NCBI GenBank assembly: GCA_023634235.1
Contig: JAMKCF010000001.1
Location: 434,001-498,000 of the forward strand
Direction: 5' to 3'
Length of the DNA: 64,000 bases
Source of the DNA: Pisaster brevispinus
Taxonomy: Eukaryota > Echinodermata > Asteroidea > Forcipulatida > Asteriidae
How positions within the stretch are numbered: the stretch's first letter is position 1; the number at the start of each line of letters is the position of its first letter. Positions 49,201 through 50,107 of this stretch are shown piece after piece. The notes under the pieces are model-generated. The model did not search any database. It saw only the letters and a list, made by a program, of their open reading frames with translations, and was not told the DNA's origin. The translations under genes and the position numbers were made by a program.

Positions 49201-49982
49201 TTTGAATAAGACTGAAGGCACATAAAAGGAGAGCTCTGATTGGCTAATCAAATGGCTCACTGCAGCTCGGAGTTGCTAGACAAGTATAACAGAAAACAAA
49301 GATACATGGTATCCAGGACACACTGACTTATGTAAGAAGGTGTTTATGCACAGGCAATTAAAGGATTGAATCCCTTCCTCAGTAATATTACCAACAACGA
49401 AGATCTAGTTACTAACATAGTTCAGGGAGAAACATTTCAGATTCTTTTCTGAATCTAAACTTTCCGATATCTACCTGTGAAAAAAATAGCTGTTGTTCTT
49501 TCAGTATTGACAAAGCCATGATCTTCTTCTCTTGTGGTTGGGGATACTAGTACTAAAAGCTCCTTGAAATCTAGAACTCAATGAGTCCTTAAAAGCTGGA
49601 AATGCCATCATTTCAACGTATATTTTGATCCTAATTAATTTTATACTCGGCAACGACGAGTCCCTGTGTTTCTCCCACACCACAGAGGGTAATGGGTCAA
49701 AAGGAATGGTCTTGCAACTTATTGCATCAATGACAGCATCAATGACGCCTAATATTTTGATTGGCTAACACAGGGTGTTTTGTTGTTGTTTCAGGTGCCA
49801 GTATGCTACTAGATCAAGGTTCGTACTCCCATCATGGTCTTATCATGGGAAACGCTTCCTTCACTCCAAGCTCTGTAGACCAAGCACGCTACCAGGTTAC
49901 CTACCCAGATAACAGACGTAAACGACGCAGGCGACGTAGCATAGATGACCTACACTATGAAGAAAACCATGCAGAGCTGTAG
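1185..49982 (+). CDS. Mega-thrombospondin-like secreted matrix protein (5' partial, 33 exons in window)
   Basis: Thirty-three exons with GT-AG borders join in one open frame of about 1,576 codons ending in TAG at 49980-49982; every junction phase matches. Approximate residues, counted from the first complete codon in the window: fibro-slime-like 33-110; cadherin-like 158-225 and 220-310; F5/8C 345-500; ephrin-receptor-like cysteine-rich region 506-676; EGF modules 676-875; thrombospondin type 3 repeats 876-1115; thrombospondin C-terminal domain 1115-1332; LamG-like 1333-1500; polybasic tail 1550-1560. Known thrombospondins are secreted, calcium-binding matrix glycoproteins that bind cells and matrix. 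The EGF-TSP3-TSPC part follows that family closely ([10 protein letters not shown] before the next [53 protein letters not shown]). The cadherin, F5/8C, fibro-slime and LamG additions are not in vertebrate thrombospondins and fit the invertebrate mega-thrombospondin idea. The first exon and signal peptide are missing upstream. Fusion of two neighbouring genes is possible but is argued against by the phase match across the 16 kb intron. Confidence 0.88.
1477..1708 (+). CDS. Exon 2: fibro-slime-like domain
   Basis: The acceptor is TTTTACAG and the donor GTGTGT; the exon ends in phase 1. It carries [20 protein letters not shown], which resembles the fibro-slime signature (Phe-Asp-x-Phe-His-x-Glu-Arg followed by Cys-Ser-Ser). 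The C-terminal half ([20 protein letters not shown]) is beta-rich and may start a cadherin-like fold. Confidence 0.85.
1738..2060 (+). repeat. Degenerate tandem repeat (~100 bp unit), block 1
   Basis: Three units share CAACCCTCC, CATTATCATCCACTGTG, GATAAACTATGCCAGCCTGC and TCATGTGGTG. The same unit occurs at 9985-10450 and 11255-11420, and in part near 5800 and 14540. Confidence 0.65.
2215..2409 (-). mobile_element. tRNA-Asn-like SINE, foldback form with eroded right arm
   Basis: The complement carries a tRNA-like head (TAGCTCAGTTGGTAGAGC, loop with GTT, GGTTCAAGTCC). The left arm matches the arm of the perfect foldback at 18519; the right arm keeps CCCGCTCCAGTCAATTTGTC only. Confidence 0.7.
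2527..2670 (+). CDS. Exon 3: linker / cadherin-like segment
   Basis: Acceptor TCTCTCAG, donor GTAAGT. The frame joins exon 2 as [15 protein letters not shown] and holds a Pro/Thr-rich stretch ([12 protein letters not shown]) followed by one cysteine. Phase 1 in and out. Confidence 0.78.
3130..3455 (+). mobile_element. tRNA-Leu-like SINE, degenerate
   Basis: Head remnant GGCTGAGCAGTCTAGTGCATC, CATGACACTTGTGTCCTTGA, then body to TTGATCTAGCTACTAGG. It abuts exon 4. Confidence 0.65.
3494..3666 (+). CDS. Exon 4: cadherin repeat 1
   Basis: Acceptor TATTTTAG, donor GTAAGA. It encodes [12 protein letters not shown], then [20 protein letters not shown] and GSLTVQ. This is the LDFE...Y.L.I...D pattern of the second half of a cadherin repeat. 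It ends in phase 0 and continues into the DVNDNCP motif of exon 5 after a 16.3 kb intron. Confidence 0.85.
3710..4110 (+). mobile_element. tRNA-Leu-like SINE
   Basis: B-box GGTTCGAATCC, ACACTTGTGTCCTTCAGCAA, CACCCAGGGGTACAAATGGG, a duplicated CTTCACCCAGGGG block, and a tail of TATATAAGAACTAG with (TTA)n. Confidence 0.7.
4115..5520. other. Intronic, no gene seen
   Basis: Part of the large intron. It holds a G homopolymer near 4173, a short (TTCG)n run near 4393 and AT-rich sequence. Short open stretches on both strands show no recognisable domain. Confidence 0.5.
5531..5605 (+). repeat. 23-bp tandem repeat, three copies
   Basis: TGATCATTGTACCATTTGAC recurs at 5531, 5554 and 5577 with an exact 23-base period. 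Confidence 0.9.
6173..6894 (-). CDS. Nested gene A exon 3: LamG-like domain and stop
   Basis: 722 bases, acceptor TTACTTATAG on the complement. It begins [18 protein letters not shown] and carries [20 protein letters not shown], then the remaining LamG strands; it ends NLMK and TAA. The frame stays open throughout and is exactly the length of the B exon. Confidence 0.9.
6173..9422 (-). CDS. Nested gene A: secreted LamG-domain protein (326 aa, 3 exons)
   Basis: The gene is antisense, inside the 16.3 kb intron of the mega-thrombospondin gene. Exons in transcript order are 9422-9377, 7477-7265 and 6894-6173, with phases 1 and 1. Residues 1-15 are a signal peptide ([15 protein letters not shown]). 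Residues 16-86 are a region with CTIGQ, PDPCQC and WLNCTG cysteines that I do not recognise. From about residue 110 comes one LamG/concanavalin A-like domain ([55 protein letters not shown]). The stop is TAA at 6175-6173. It is probably a secreted lectin-like or matrix protein; the ligand is unknown. The close paralog B lies 8.7 kb to the right in the same orientation. Confidence 0.83.
7265..7477 (-). CDS. Nested gene A exon 2
   Basis: 213 bases between CATGCAG and GTAAGA on the complement. It encodes [20 protein letters not shown] and [20 protein letters not shown], then [20 protein letters not shown]. The exon is the same length as in paralog B with few substitutions. Confidence 0.87.
7627..8205 (-). 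mobile_element. 5'-truncated non-LTR retrotransposon (LINE) 3' end
   Basis: The complement is open for about 150 codons with [20 protein letters not shown], then [14 protein letters not shown] and [20 protein letters not shown], then [11 protein letters not shown]. This is the typical C-terminal tail of CR1/L2-type LINE reverse-transcriptase ORFs. It ends in a GCGCTTCATAAATG...TTATTATT tail. It lies in intron 1 of nested gene A and is absent from gene B. Confidence 0.82.
8210..9376. other. Intron 1 of nested gene A, no gene seen
   Basis: AT-rich with an (A/C)-rich stretch at 8540-8760. No coding signature. Confidence 0.5.
9377..9422 (-). CDS. Nested gene A exon 1: signal peptide
   Basis: The complement starts with ATG at 9422 and encodes [15 protein letters not shown], a compact hydrophobic signal peptide. 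The donor, on the complement, is GTAAAT right after 9377. Confidence 0.78.
9500..9900 (+). repeat. Tandem duplication, ~178 bp unit
   Basis: Two units share GGTATTATT(C/A)TTTAC, ACCAAGGGCATGGTGTTTAC, CATTTTCACCCATGTGGAAA and GCAATTGCTGCTGACGTCGC. It lies just upstream of nested gene A's start and could be part of its promoter. Confidence 0.8.
9985..10340 (+). repeat. Degenerate tandem repeat (~100 bp unit), block 2
   Basis: Several copies of GTCAACCCTCCTAC..CTGACCATT.. and GATAAACTATG(C/T)CAGCCTGC, as at 1738-2060. Confidence 0.65.
10300..10853 (+). repeat. Direct segmental duplication, left copy
   Basis: Near-identical to 11197-11824 (offset about 969), including TATAGATACTGTCTTACCAT, GGAAAAGGGGGGATTCGTAC and TTTCGACGA(G/C)CATCATCAG. 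Confidence 0.85.
11197..11824 (+). repeat. Direct segmental duplication, right copy
   Basis: Counterpart of 10300-10853, with a few substitutions and small indels. Confidence 0.85.
11825..12925. other. Intronic, no gene seen
   Basis: AT-rich. At 12480-12725 the motif GACTGC/AAGCAG recurs many times in both orientations, a degenerate low-complexity patch. Confidence 0.45.
12930..13720. repeat. Degenerate minisatellite rich in CCCATATGGG-like palindromes
   Basis: Units of about 60-75 bp repeat TTGCCC(T/A)GGTCTTTCC, (C/A)ATATGA(C/T)ACC, TTTGCATAT(C/T)CTGCCCA and, at the right end, CCCATATGGG-type palindromes. The open frames here on both strands arise from the repeat. Confidence 0.65.
13790..13995 (-). 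mobile_element. tRNA-related SINE (third family)
   Basis: The complement carries AGTCCCTACCTGACTGTGTG and CCTCTGTGGACCTGGTTGAA, shared with the plus-strand copy at 26925-27080. Confidence 0.6.
14856..15577 (-). CDS. Nested gene B exon 3: LamG-like domain and stop
   Basis: 722 bases, acceptor TACTTACAG on the complement. It is open from [11 protein letters not shown] to NLMK-stop and near identical to A exon 3. Confidence 0.9.
14856..17387 (-). CDS. Nested gene B: secreted LamG-domain protein, paralog of A (335 aa, 3 exons)
   Basis: Exons in transcript order are 17387-17315, 16181-15969 and 15577-14856, with the same phases and exon 2/3 lengths as gene A. The A start codon is altered in B (the equivalent position reads ATAAG), but an upstream in-frame ATG at 17387 opens [20 protein letters not shown] plus WYTQ, still a plausible signal peptide. 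The LamG domain differs from A at scattered positions only (for example [20 protein letters not shown] against [15 protein letters not shown]). Intron 1 is 1,133 bases against 1,899 in A. The family is expected to be secreted; its role is unknown. Confidence 0.8.
15969..16181 (-). CDS. Nested gene B exon 2
   Basis: 213 bases. The acceptor on the complement is ATGAAG (AAG, where A has CAG) and the donor is GTAAGA. It encodes [20 protein letters not shown] and onward to [11 protein letters not shown]. Confidence 0.83.
16845..16975 (+). mobile_element. tRNA-Asn-like SINE, degenerate
   Basis: GCGCTAGATGACTCAGTTGG, CAGTACGTTAATCTGAAGGT, GGTTCAAAT, then CCAGTCAGTTTCCCTTG. It lies in intron 1 of nested gene B. 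Confidence 0.65.
17315..17387 (-). CDS. Nested gene B exon 1: signal peptide with shifted start
   Basis: On the complement, three in-frame ATGs (17387, 17378, 17375) precede [14 protein letters not shown] take the first. The donor is GTGATG. The last 40 bases align with exon 1 of gene A. Confidence 0.65.
17620..17715. repeat. Homopolymer-rich patch
   Basis: Two AATTCCG(T)n segments separated by poly-A, followed by a C run, an A run and (TA)n. Confidence 0.85.
17720..18515. other. Intronic, no gene seen
   Basis: AT-rich sequence without coding or repeat signature that I can name. Confidence 0.45.
18519..18745. mobile_element. Foldback tRNA-Asn-like element with ~70-bp inverted arms
   Basis: The left arm 18521-18588 and right arm 18676-18743 are reverse complements over 68 bases with one mismatch. 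Each holds the 3' half of a tRNA-like head (GGTTCAAGTCC, GTACGTTAATCCGGAGGTCG) and TTTCTTTGTTCAAACCCAAA. The 87-base loop holds the rest of the tRNA head and its leader. A transcript would fold into a long hairpin. Confidence 0.88.
18746..19675. other. Intronic, no gene seen
   Basis: AT-rich; continues with the TAGTTTCCCTTGTGGTTTA block of the tRNA-Asn-like SINE body at 18766-18790, then nothing recognised. Confidence 0.45.
19680..19905. repeat. AGTACT-rich patch
   Basis: AGTACT or TACTTG recurs about ten times in roughly 170 bases just upstream of exon 5. It looks like a decayed simple repeat. Confidence 0.5.
19970..20139 (+). CDS. Exon 5: DVNDN calcium motif and start of cadherin repeat 2
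   Basis: Acceptor TTTTTCTTGTAG, donor GTAAGT; ends in phase 2. It encodes [13 protein letters not shown] and [16 protein letters not shown], the canonical cadherin calcium-binding motifs DxNDN and DADSG. The DxNDN completes the repeat begun in exon 4, which supports a single gene across the large intron. Confidence 0.9.
20500..20640 (-). mobile_element. tRNA-Asn-like SINE, degenerate
   Basis: GGGGTTGAACAAAGGAAAAT, GGTGCTCTACCATGTCTACC, CAGCTCAGCTATCTAGTCCT and GGATCTCCCTATTTTGTCAA follow the family order on the complement. Confidence 0.65.
20864..21081 (+). CDS. Exon 6: end of cadherin repeat 2 and linker
   Basis: Acceptor GCTATTTTTCAG, donor GTGAGT; ends in phase 1. It encodes [20 protein letters not shown] and [12 protein letters not shown], the C-terminal strands of a cadherin repeat. 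About 45 residues of non-cadherin linker follow ([20 protein letters not shown]). The usual LDxE segment of the repeat is not seen between exons 5 and 6. Confidence 0.85.
21215..22010. other. Intron 6, no gene seen
   Basis: No repeat or coding signature that I can name. Confidence 0.45.
22032..22172 (+). CDS. Exon 7: F5/8C domain, N-terminal part
   Basis: Acceptor CTTCCACAG, donor GTGAGA; phase 1 in and out. It encodes [20 protein letters not shown] followed by SSYYDEP and NRARLL. This is the C..(P/D)LG..(S/N)G.I.D..(I/V)(T/A)ASS opening of discoidin / coagulation factor 5/8 type C domains, including the first disulfide cysteine. Confidence 0.93.
22672..22859 (+). CDS. Exon 8: F5/8C domain, core
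   Basis: Acceptor TTTGACCTCAG, donor GTAATT; ends in phase 0. It encodes [29 protein letters not shown] and [18 protein letters not shown]. These are the QWLQVDLG, V.TQG and Y.V.YS.D...W signatures of discoidin domains. Confidence 0.93.
23290..24030. repeat. 54-bp minisatellite, about 13 copies
   Basis: The unit holds CAGCTCATGGTCACTGGCCT, GGGAAGTGA(A/G)GGTGCCAGGG and TGCAGTGTTAGC, with occasional CACCATGGT insertions. The period is a multiple of three, so long frames are open on both strands, but there are no splice-site or homology signs of coding. It lies in intron 8. Confidence 0.9.
24296..24660 (+). mobile_element. tRNA-Leu-like SINE, best full-length copy
   Basis: Head TCGTGGCCGAGCGGATAAGA with B-box GGTTCGAATCC, then ACACTTGTGTCCTTGAGCAA, CACCCAGGGGTAAAATGGGT, TGTATACTCCCCAGGGAGCT, and a GTGCTATATAAGAATCGA(TTA)n tail. 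Confidence 0.85.
24665..25345. other. Intron 8, right part, no gene seen
   Basis: Unique-looking AT-rich sequence. Confidence 0.45.
25351..25504 (+). CDS. Exon 9: F5/8C domain, C-terminal part
   Basis: Acceptor CATTTTTCAG, donor GTAAGT; ends in phase 1. It encodes [21 protein letters not shown] and LRAEIVGC. This matches F.GN.D.N...., ARY.R..P..W and the closing LR.E..GC cysteine of F5/8C. Confidence 0.93.
25510..26920. other. Intron 9, left part
   Basis: Apart from the LINE tail fragment at 26150-26245 nothing is recognised. Confidence 0.45.
26150..26245 (+). mobile_element. LINE 3' tail fragment
   Basis: Matches the 3' end of the LINE at 7627-8205 (GGATTTGTGCGCTTTATAA followed by (TTA)n). 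Confidence 0.55.
26925..27080 (+). mobile_element. tRNA-related SINE (third family)
   Basis: GGGGTAGTGGTAACTTCCCT, CTCTGTGGACCCTGGTTCAA, CAGTCCCTACCTGACTGCGT, then GGGTTTTTCCTC. Confidence 0.65.
27344..27507 (+). CDS. Exon 10: cysteine-rich region
   Basis: Acceptor TATGCATTAG, donor GTAGGT; ends in phase 0. Ten cysteines fall in 54 residues ([31 protein letters not shown]). The CPxGW...C pattern joins exon 11 and resembles growth-factor-receptor / ephrin-receptor-like cysteine-rich repeats. Confidence 0.87.
27880..28145 (+). mobile_element. tRNA-Leu-like SINE, degenerate
   Basis: GGTTCTGATCAGCAGAGCAT, TTTGAATCCCAGTCTTGACC, then AAAAGAACCCAGTGCACTGA and ACCTTGCAAACCATTAAAGG, blocks shared with the copy at 36135. 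Confidence 0.6.
28150..29335. other. Intron 10, right part
   Basis: Contains a degenerate tRNA-Leu-like SINE on the minus strand at 28660-28800 (GGCACAAGTGTCTTCACTAG, GGACTAGACCACTTGGCCAC). The rest is unassigned. Confidence 0.5.
29343..29405 (+). CDS. Exon 11: cysteine-rich region (short exon)
   Basis: A 63-base exon between TTTATTTATAG and GTAAGT, phase 0 on both sides. It encodes [20 protein letters not shown] plus a Thr. It continues the Cys-Pro-x-Gly pattern of exon 10. Confidence 0.8.
29903..30005 (+). CDS. Exon 12: cysteine-rich region
   Basis: Acceptor TCATTGCAG, donor GTAAGT; ends in phase 1. It encodes [20 protein letters not shown] and [10 protein letters not shown]. The C..C.PGT.C..G....CP.GY..... 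spacing matches ephrin-receptor-like (GCC2/GCC3) repeats. Confidence 0.87.
30635..30814 (+). CDS. Exon 13: ephrin-receptor-like (GCC2/GCC3) repeat
   Basis: Acceptor TTTTATGCAG, donor GTAAGT; phase 1 in and out. It encodes [20 protein letters not shown] followed by [18 protein letters not shown], a textbook C..C.PGTY......C..CP.G...T....C..C repeat, then a second cysteine cluster. Confidence 0.92.
30870..30990 (+). mobile_element. tRNA-Leu-like SINE head
   Basis: GTGCACTGGACTCGAGCTCT, TTCTGATCAGCAGAGTGTGG, GGTTCAAGTCC. Only the head and a short part of the body remain. Confidence 0.6.
31180..31313 (+). CDS. Exon 14: thrombospondin-type EGF module
   Basis: Acceptor CTTGATCAG, donor GTAAGA; ends in phase 0. 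It encodes [20 protein letters not shown] then [17 protein letters not shown], the C..CP.G(Y/F)(S/T)G(N/D)G..C.D(I/V)(N/D)E pattern of the first thrombospondin EGF repeat. Confidence 0.92.
31847..31981 (+). CDS. Exon 15: thrombospondin second EGF module
   Basis: Acceptor TTTTTCTTGAAG, donor GTAAGT at 31982; phase 0 on both sides. It encodes [20 protein letters not shown], then [20 protein letters not shown] and NQQ. Thrombospondins have the same GxGVEHAxANKQ ending before the next EGF. The last roughly 110 bases of this exon plus its donor are the parent unit of the 128-bp array that fills the next intron. Confidence 0.93.
31870..33775 (+). repeat. 128-bp tandem array of exon 15 end plus its 5' splice site
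   Basis: The unit runs from within exon 15 (TGTATCAATCCGGTACCAGG) to its end (CAGGCTAACCAACAA) and through the donor and 17 intronic bases (GTAAGTCTAGTTCCCTC). Donor positions 31982, 32110, 32238 and so on to 33646 are spaced exactly 128 bases: 14 donors, 13 copies after the true exon without an indel, then one truncated copy. One donor is GTTAGT (33134); the others keep GTAAGT. Each copy keeps the 36-codon EGF piece open in frame with the donor but lacks the exon's acceptor. Because 128 is not a multiple of three, read-through hits a stop within the next copy. Confidence 0.95.
34054..34128 (+). CDS. Exon 16: calcium-binding EGF, first half
   Basis: Acceptor TTTTTTCACATGCAG, donor GTAAGT; 75 bases, phase 0. 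It encodes [20 protein letters not shown] followed by CINTE, the DIDEC calcium-binding EGF start. Confidence 0.93.
34130..34710. other. Intron 16
   Basis: AT-rich. Contains at 34300-34345 the dispersed block TGGCCTGACATTTGAACTCT, related to blocks at 2772, 41470 and 43525. Confidence 0.45.
34717..34866 (+). CDS. Exon 17: EGF second half and next EGF
   Basis: Acceptor TTTATCCACAG, donor GTAGGT; phase 0. It encodes [20 protein letters not shown], then [20 protein letters not shown] and FVCE, typical thrombospondin EGF spacing. Confidence 0.92.
34950..35144 (+). repeat. 64-bp tandem array of the exon 18 acceptor and exon start
   Basis: TTGGTGTTACAG followed by TGTAACAGTGGCTGGGCA occurs with junctions at 35017, 35081 and (true) 35145, exactly 64 bases apart; a decayed fourth copy starts near 34953. 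Use of the first two acceptors would reach a TAG after ten codons. Confidence 0.93.
35145..35249 (+). CDS. Exon 18: end of last EGF and lead-in to TSP3 repeats
   Basis: Donor GTAAGT; the acceptor is the last of three identical GTTACAG sites 64 bases apart. It encodes [20 protein letters not shown], matching the C.(P/S)GWAGNG..C..D.DLDG stretch that opens the thrombospondin type 3 region. Only this acceptor leaves an open frame. Confidence 0.92.
35265..35575 (+). mobile_element. Third-family SINE interrupted by a MITE
   Basis: The SINE head GGGGGTTGGCGTAATGGTAT is split from its B-box part (AGTTTAAATCCCATTGGG) by the MITE at 35311-35526. Confidence 0.65.
35311..35526. mobile_element. Harbinger-like MITE
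   Basis: The inverted ends are AGGGCCTTGTCACACGAGGC and the complement of GCCTCGTGTGACATGGCCCT, flanked by TTA on both sides, consistent with a PIF/Harbinger TWA target site. It has no coding capacity. Related ends recur near 48895 and 49010. Confidence 0.75.
35580..36130. other. Intron 18, middle part, no gene seen
   Basis: No repeat or coding signature that I can name. Confidence 0.4.
36135..36535 (+). mobile_element. tRNA-Leu-like SINE, degenerate
   Basis: Head ATGTCGTGGCCGCGCGGTCA, TCTGTTCAGCAGAGTGTTGG, body GTAAAAGAACCCAGTTTATT, tail GGCGCATTATAAATGTACAC. Confidence 0.6.
36721..36828 (+). CDS. Exon 19: thrombospondin type 3 repeat
   Basis: Acceptor CTTTCTATAAG, donor GTAAAT; phase 0. 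It encodes [20 protein letters not shown] followed by [16 protein letters not shown]: the near-invariant first TSP3 repeat with DxDxDG calcium loops. Confidence 0.95.
36954..38224. repeat. 75-bp minisatellite, 17 near-identical copies
   Basis: The unit begins GATACAATGATGTTGCCAGA and includes GAGGCAATTGACTGCATGCT, then CATGCCTTGGTGCCCCTTTA. Copies start every 75 bases from 36954 to 38154; only the last has a 3-base deletion. Frames stay open for over 420 codons on both strands, purely because 75 is a multiple of three. It lies in intron 19. Confidence 0.96.
38620..38755 (+). mobile_element. tRNA-Asn-like SINE, degenerate
   Basis: TTCTGACTGGCACCCTGAAC, GGGCTAGGTAGCTCAGTTGG, TAGAGCACCGGCATGTGTCG and TTTGTTCAACCCAAA. 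It sits 50 bases before exon 20. Confidence 0.7.
38805..38964 (+). CDS. Exon 20: thrombospondin type 3 repeats
   Basis: Acceptor TTGTCTGTTCAG, donor GTAGGA; ends in phase 1. Two calcium repeats are visible: [18 protein letters not shown] and [20 protein letters not shown]. Confidence 0.95.
38991..39265. mobile_element. MITE with 19-bp perfect inverted ends
   Basis: GGAAAGCTCCATTAAAGAA at 38991-39009 and its exact complement at 39247-39265. Interior blocks (CAGTTAATTTGCCTGGGGCA, ATGGAGATAACAGGTGTGAG) recur in the copy at 44197-44407. It starts 26 bases after the exon 20 donor. Confidence 0.82.
39270..40085. other. Intron 20, right part, no gene seen
   Basis: AT-rich, nothing recognised. Confidence 0.4.
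40093..40276 (+). CDS. Exon 21: thrombospondin type 3 repeats
   Basis: Acceptor TTTTCATTGTAG, donor GTATGT; ends in phase 2. It encodes [40 protein letters not shown] and NGYGDTCD. The split Met codon joins exon 22 as KDMDGDGILD. Confidence 0.93.
40559..40644 (+). CDS. Exon 22: thrombospondin type 3 repeat
   Basis: Acceptor GTCGATTGTAG, donor GTGAGT; ends in phase 1. It encodes [20 protein letters not shown] then SDNDMDGTG, a C-type plus N-type TSP3 segment. Confidence 0.92.
40650..41590. other. Intron 22, no gene seen
   Basis: At 41460-41520 a dispersed block (AATGACCTGATGTTCCAACC, CTAGCAGAGTTCTCGTTAGA). The patch 41150-41345 repeats GC(A)GAATT(C/G) with GCGC. Confidence 0.4.
41599..41694 (+). 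CDS. Exon 23: thrombospondin type 3 repeat
   Basis: Acceptor TTTTCTCACAG, donor GTAAGG; phase 1 in and out. It encodes [20 protein letters not shown] and [12 protein letters not shown]. Confidence 0.93.
41918..42099 (+). CDS. Exon 24: last TSP3 repeat and start of TSP C-terminal domain
   Basis: Acceptor TTGCATTACAG, donor GTGAGT; ends in phase 0. It encodes [20 protein letters not shown] then DICPN (the last repeat, DDICP in thrombospondins), [14 protein letters not shown] and a Trp at the point where known TSPs have NWVV. Confidence 0.93.
42595..42745 (+). mobile_element. tRNA-related SINE (third family)
   Basis: AGTGGTATAGTTCCTCTCCT, CTAAGACTCCGGTTCGAATC, TTTAGTCCCTACCAGATTAT and GGTTTTCCCTGG. 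Confidence 0.65.
43160..43396 (+). CDS. Exon 25: thrombospondin C-terminal domain
   Basis: The acceptor ACCACCCAG is pyrimidine-poor; the donor is GTAAGC; phase 0. It encodes [37 protein letters not shown] and [16 protein letters not shown], the most conserved strands of the TSPC lectin-like beta sandwich. Confidence 0.95.
43400..44195. other. Intron 25, left part
   Basis: Holds a degenerate tRNA-like SINE near 43640-43800 (TTGTAAACCCTTGCAAGGTG block). The rest is unassigned. Confidence 0.4.
44197..44407. mobile_element. MITE, second copy of the 38991 family
   Basis: GGAAAGCTCCATTAGAGAA at the left end and TTCTTTAATGGAACTTTCC at the right; the interior matches 38991-39265 (GGTAGTCAGCAGCGCTAGTG, CATGGAGATAACAGGTGTGA). 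Confidence 0.78.
44524..44696 (+). CDS. Exon 26: thrombospondin C-terminal domain
   Basis: Acceptor ACTTTTACAG, donor GTATTC; ends in phase 2. It encodes [32 protein letters not shown], then [15 protein letters not shown], matching the conserved TGPG...NALWH, LWHDP and W.L.HRP..G.IR motifs of the family. Confidence 0.95.
44738..44995 (+). repeat. ~80-bp tandem repeat, four degenerate copies
   Basis: ACTCTTCCA..AAACCAATGATGTACCATCCCTTT and TTCTTGAT(G/A)ACTAGA recur. It fills intron 26. Confidence 0.8.
45011..45154 (+). CDS. Exon 27: end of thrombospondin C-terminal domain
   Basis: Acceptor TTTATTCCAG, donor GTAAGA; ends in phase 2. It encodes [20 protein letters not shown], then [24 protein letters not shown].(N/S)Q and L.Y.C.D are the C-terminal end of TSPC. 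Vertebrate thrombospondins stop shortly after; this protein continues. Confidence 0.95.
45155..45839. other. Intron 27, no gene seen
   Basis: Contains the block GCATGGTGTG(T)GGTCTAGC(G/A)TGCA at 45537, also present at 34517 in intron 16, so both belong to one unnamed dispersed repeat. Confidence 0.5.
45840..46025 (+). CDS. Exon 28: LamG / pentraxin-like domain, start
   Basis: Acceptor TTAATACTTTCAG, donor GTAAGT; ends in phase 2. It encodes [14 protein letters not shown] and [20 protein letters not shown], the LxLDGxDDYV...FTLExWV signature of concanavalin A-like LamG_3 domains. Confidence 0.92.
46048..46675. repeat. 27-bp minisatellite, about 17 uniform copies plus decayed edge
   Basis: The unit is GAGGTACTTGCTTTGAATCT plus AAGTCTT. 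Copies are almost perfect from 46080 to 46500 and decay rightwards. It begins about 20 bases after the exon 28 donor. Frames are open on both strands because 27 is a multiple of three; the exon frame itself hits TAA right at the donor. Confidence 0.95.
46924..47021 (+). CDS. Exon 29: LamG-like domain
   Basis: Acceptor TTGTTGAAG (AAG), donor GTGAGT; ends in phase 1. It encodes [15 protein letters not shown], then [14 protein letters not shown], the W.H.A.(R/T)(F/Y) strand of the fold. Confidence 0.9.
47186..47256 (+). CDS. Exon 30: LamG-like domain
   Basis: Acceptor TATATTGCAG, donor GTAGGT; ends in phase 0. It encodes [16 protein letters not shown], the L.(V/L)(F/Y)(I/V)DG strand typical of LamG/pentraxin folds. 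Confidence 0.9.
48102..48167 (+). CDS. Exon 31: LamG-like domain
   Basis: Acceptor TTATTCTTCAG, donor GTAAAG; 66 bases, phase 0. It encodes [19 protein letters not shown], the LYLG.......F.G.LDEVRI motif that closes the fold together with exon 32. Confidence 0.92.
48370..48490. repeat. Low-complexity (AAT)n / C-rich patch
   Basis: C runs flank A-rich (AAT)n and (AAAT)n sequence in intron 31. Confidence 0.9.
48595..48721 (+). CDS. Exon 32: end of LamG-like domain
   Basis: Acceptor TATTTTCTAG, donor GTATAA; ends in phase 1. It encodes [17 protein letters not shown], then [23 protein letters not shown].......EI is the standard C-terminal LamG_3 motif. Confidence 0.92.
48770..49040. mobile_element. 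Two partial ends of the Harbinger-like MITE family
   Basis: GGTTGCCTGTAATTTTCCTT with GTGTGACATGACCCTGA, and GGTTGCTTGTAATTTGCTTC with GAGTAACATGGCCCTGA, resemble the right end of 35311-35526. Confidence 0.55.
49045..49790. other. Intron 32, right part, no gene seen
   Basis: Unassigned. Confidence 0.4.
49795..49982 (+). CDS. Exon 33: terminal exon with polybasic tail and stop
   Basis: Acceptor TTGTTGTTTCAG; stop TAG at 49980-49982. It encodes [17 protein letters not shown] and [20 protein letters not shown], ending AEL. The nine-residue basic cluster resembles a proprotein-convertase site and would free a short acidic peptide (inference). No transmembrane helix or GPI-type hydrophobic tail is seen, so a secreted product is expected. 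Confidence 0.87.
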
Positions 49983-50015
49983 ACTTACATCTTGGTCTAT
50001 CATCATGTCCTTCAG

Positions 50016-50107
50016 AAGGTAACCTAACCAGATAGCAGATGTAAATGGCGCAGATGACAATGTATAGATGACATACACTATGAAGAAAGCCAGGCAGAGA
50101 GCTGTAA
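50016..50107 (+). pseudogene. Decayed tandem copy of the terminal exon's 3' end
   Basis: This stretch aligns with 49893-49981 (both contain CAGATGACA/TAGATGACC-type blocks and ACACTATGAAGAAA, and end in AGAGCTGTA). It has in-frame stops and its arginine codons are broken, so it is non-coding. It lies 35 bases after the true stop. Confidence 0.75.

Noticed and set aside
49795..49982. C-terminal HAEL as an ER-retrieval signal
   Set aside because: The usual pattern needs D, E, N or Q at the second position; Ala does not fit, and the rest of the protein is clearly a secreted matrix protein.
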